7,503 bases of DNA from JARYLZ01 sp964388275 (lineage in GTDB: Bacteria > Bacteroidota > Ignavibacteria > SZUA-365), in NCBI GenBank assembly GCA_964388275.1, contig CAYLZD010000085.1, forward strand, positions 1-7,503. The letters are read 5' to 3'. Under the pieces are notes generated by a model. The model worked only from the letters and a program-made list of their open reading frames with translations, was not told the DNA's origin and did no database searches. Numbering within the stretch: the stretch's first letter is position 1; each line of letters starts with the position of its first letter. Made by a program: the position numbers and the translations under genes. Positions 6,956-7,503 of the stretch are shown here, one piece after another.

Positions 6956-7153
6956 CTACCTCAGCAGATGCATCGCCCTGGCGACCGTCCGCTCCGGCGT
7001 CGAGAGAACGATGAAGTACACGCCCGATCCGGCGCCGGGCGCGTGAATGCCGGCGTCGAAAATAACCGCATGCTCCCCTCTCTCGCGTACAGCGACCGAC
7101 AGAACGGCAATAAATGCTGCGAGCGCAGTGTCGCTAATGCATTTCCTGACTTC
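6956..7153 (-). pseudogene. Orphan C-terminal remnant of a T9SS cargo gene
   Basis: The last 65 or so codons of a minus-strand frame ending in TAG at 6956-6958 read as the end of a T9SS type A sorting domain: GEHAVIFDAG, then SGVYFIVLSTPERTV, then ARAMHLLR at the very end. This order (GEH-x-V-x-FD, SGVYF, closing hydrophobic strand with terminal LLR) is the family pattern. The usual start of the domain (YPNPF and its first strands) is missing or unreadable; upstream of about 7110 the frame becomes cysteine-rich and unlike the family. No start codon with a ribosome site is seen. An intact frame could be opened from TTG at 7261, but that start lies in the neighbouring inverted-repeat element. 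I therefore call it a decayed fragment cut off from its passenger protein. Confidence 0.65.
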
Positions 7154-7277
7154 GCCATTGCAGCACCTGTTTGATATTGCCGGTTGACAGATCGTACGCG
7201 GCGAAAAACGAGGAATAAGCGCATCGAACAGGATAAGCCGACTTGTTAAAAATTGCGTCAAAAAAACAGTGGAGCGA

Positions 7278-7294
7278 GTCCGCCTGTGGCGGAC
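7278..7294. repeat. Perfect hairpin inside the MITE-like element
   Basis: GTCCGCC (7278-7284) pairs with GGCGGAC (7288-7294) around a TGT loop. The left arm is shared with the element's terminal inverted repeat, so two alternative foldings are possible: a local hairpin, or pairing with the right end at 7398-7403. Confidence 0.7.
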
Positions 7295-7310
7295 GGATTC
7301 GGCAGTCCGA

Positions 7311-7347
7311 GTCCCGACACGACTTCGTTATTCCGTCGTGTCGGGAC
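7311..7347. repeat. Central 13-bp perfect stem-loop of the MITE-like element
   Basis: GTCCCGACACGAC (7311-7323) is perfectly complementary to GTCGTGTCGGGAC (7335-7347) around an 11-base loop. It is enclosed by GGATTCG (7295-7301) and CGAATCC (7354-7360), so the centre of the element is a stacked stem. No T-run follows, which argues against a simple terminator. Confidence 0.75.
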
Positions 7348-7377
7348 GAGATTCGAATCCGCAGCGAGTCCTCCTTC

Positions 7378-7394
7378 GTAACACTTAGTGTGAC
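7378..7394. repeat. Near-palindrome in the right half of the MITE-like element
   Basis: GTAACACT and AGTGTGAC are complementary except at one position and flank a single T. It has no counterpart in the left half of the element, so the two halves are not symmetric internally. Confidence 0.5.
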
Positions 7395-7460
7395 TTCGGC
7401 GGATTAACTCCACGTCGCTTATTAACGCAATTTTTCAGTCGCAATGTTCGGGATGCCCTG

Positions 7461-7503
7461 ACCCGGCCGCCTTCCGACTACGTCCCGCAAGATGCGGGAC
7501 TTC
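7461..7503. repeat. Palindromic dispersed repeat, copy 3 (cut by window end)
   Basis: From 7473 the sequence matches the first 31 bases of the 37-base hairpin core seen at 1-37 and 84-120. It is preceded by the same left flank as copy 2, with one C fewer (ACCCGGCCGCCT at 7461-7472 against ACCCCGGCCGCCT at 71-83). It has the same orientation as the two left copies. The window ends inside it. Confidence 0.8.

Larger units (their letters stand above)
7248..7435. mobile_element. MITE-like element with long terminal inverted repeats
   Basis: The two ends are inverted copies of each other. AAAAATTGCGT (7248-7258) matches ACGCAATTTTT (7425-7435). Further in, GTGGAG (7269-7274) and TCCGCC (7279-7284) match GGCGGA (7398-7403) and CTCCAC (7408-7413), with the same 4-base spacing on both sides. 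Inside are two perfect hairpins and other symmetric motifs, and there is no protein-coding frame of its own. This is the form of a non-autonomous transposable element. I see no clear target-site duplication: the flanks are GTT on the left and CAG on the right. Confidence 0.6.

Noticed and set aside
6961..7224. Minus-strand 87-codon frame overlapping the orphan T9SS tail
   Set aside because: It is in a different frame from the recognisable sorting-domain sequence, and its own product is arginine/serine-rich without family features.
7311..7347. Rho-independent terminator
   Set aside because: The 13-bp stem is strong, but neither strand has a T-run after it, and it sits at the centre of a larger symmetric element.

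Overview
The window looks like an accessory locus of a bacterium with a type IX secretion system (T9SS), probably in the wider Bacteroidota / Ignavibacteriota / Kapabacteria group. This rests on the C-terminal sorting domains: two intact genes and one gene remnant all end in the short beta-sandwich (PNPF start, G-x-Y core, closing hydrophobic strand plus a basic residue) that T9SS uses as its export signal. The purine-rich Shine-Dalgarno sequences in front of the genes and a TTGACA-type promoter fit less well with classical Bacteroidia, which usually lack Shine-Dalgarno sites. I therefore lean to the Ignavibacteria/Kapabacteria side, but this is inference. No ribosomal, tRNA or marker gene is present to settle it.

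Layout. Positions 1-155 hold two tandem copies of a 55-bp exact repeat with a strong hairpin, then a second perfect hairpin. Positions 156-317 are non-coding. Nearly all the rest up to 6616 is two large minus-strand genes read right to left. The first (6616 to 2609) encodes a 1335-residue secreted multidomain protein: a propeller-like N-terminal half, a beta-solenoid / parallel beta-helix, a helical TPR-like segment and a T9SS tail. The second (2564 to 318) encodes a 748-residue secreted protein with eleven Asp-box (BNR) motifs and a T9SS tail. Only 44 bp without a hairpin separate them, so they are probably one transcript. Both are predicted surface or secreted proteins; neither shows a recognisable catalytic site.

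Upstream of the pair, 6617-6955 contains a small 56-codon ORF with a good ribosome binding site and a plausible promoter (TTGACA at 6880-6885). Further upstream, 6956-7153 is the orphan, degraded C-terminal end of a third T9SS cargo gene. It is followed by a 188-bp element with long terminal inverted repeats and nested hairpins (7248-7435), which looks like a non-autonomous transposable element (MITE). At the right edge (7461-7503) the palindromic repeat from the left edge begins again in the same orientation, so the locus is bracketed by direct copies of one dispersed repeat.

The window is best read as an island of T9SS-exported proteins in repeat-rich, rearranging DNA. I see no defence system, CRISPR array, tRNA, rRNA or transposase.
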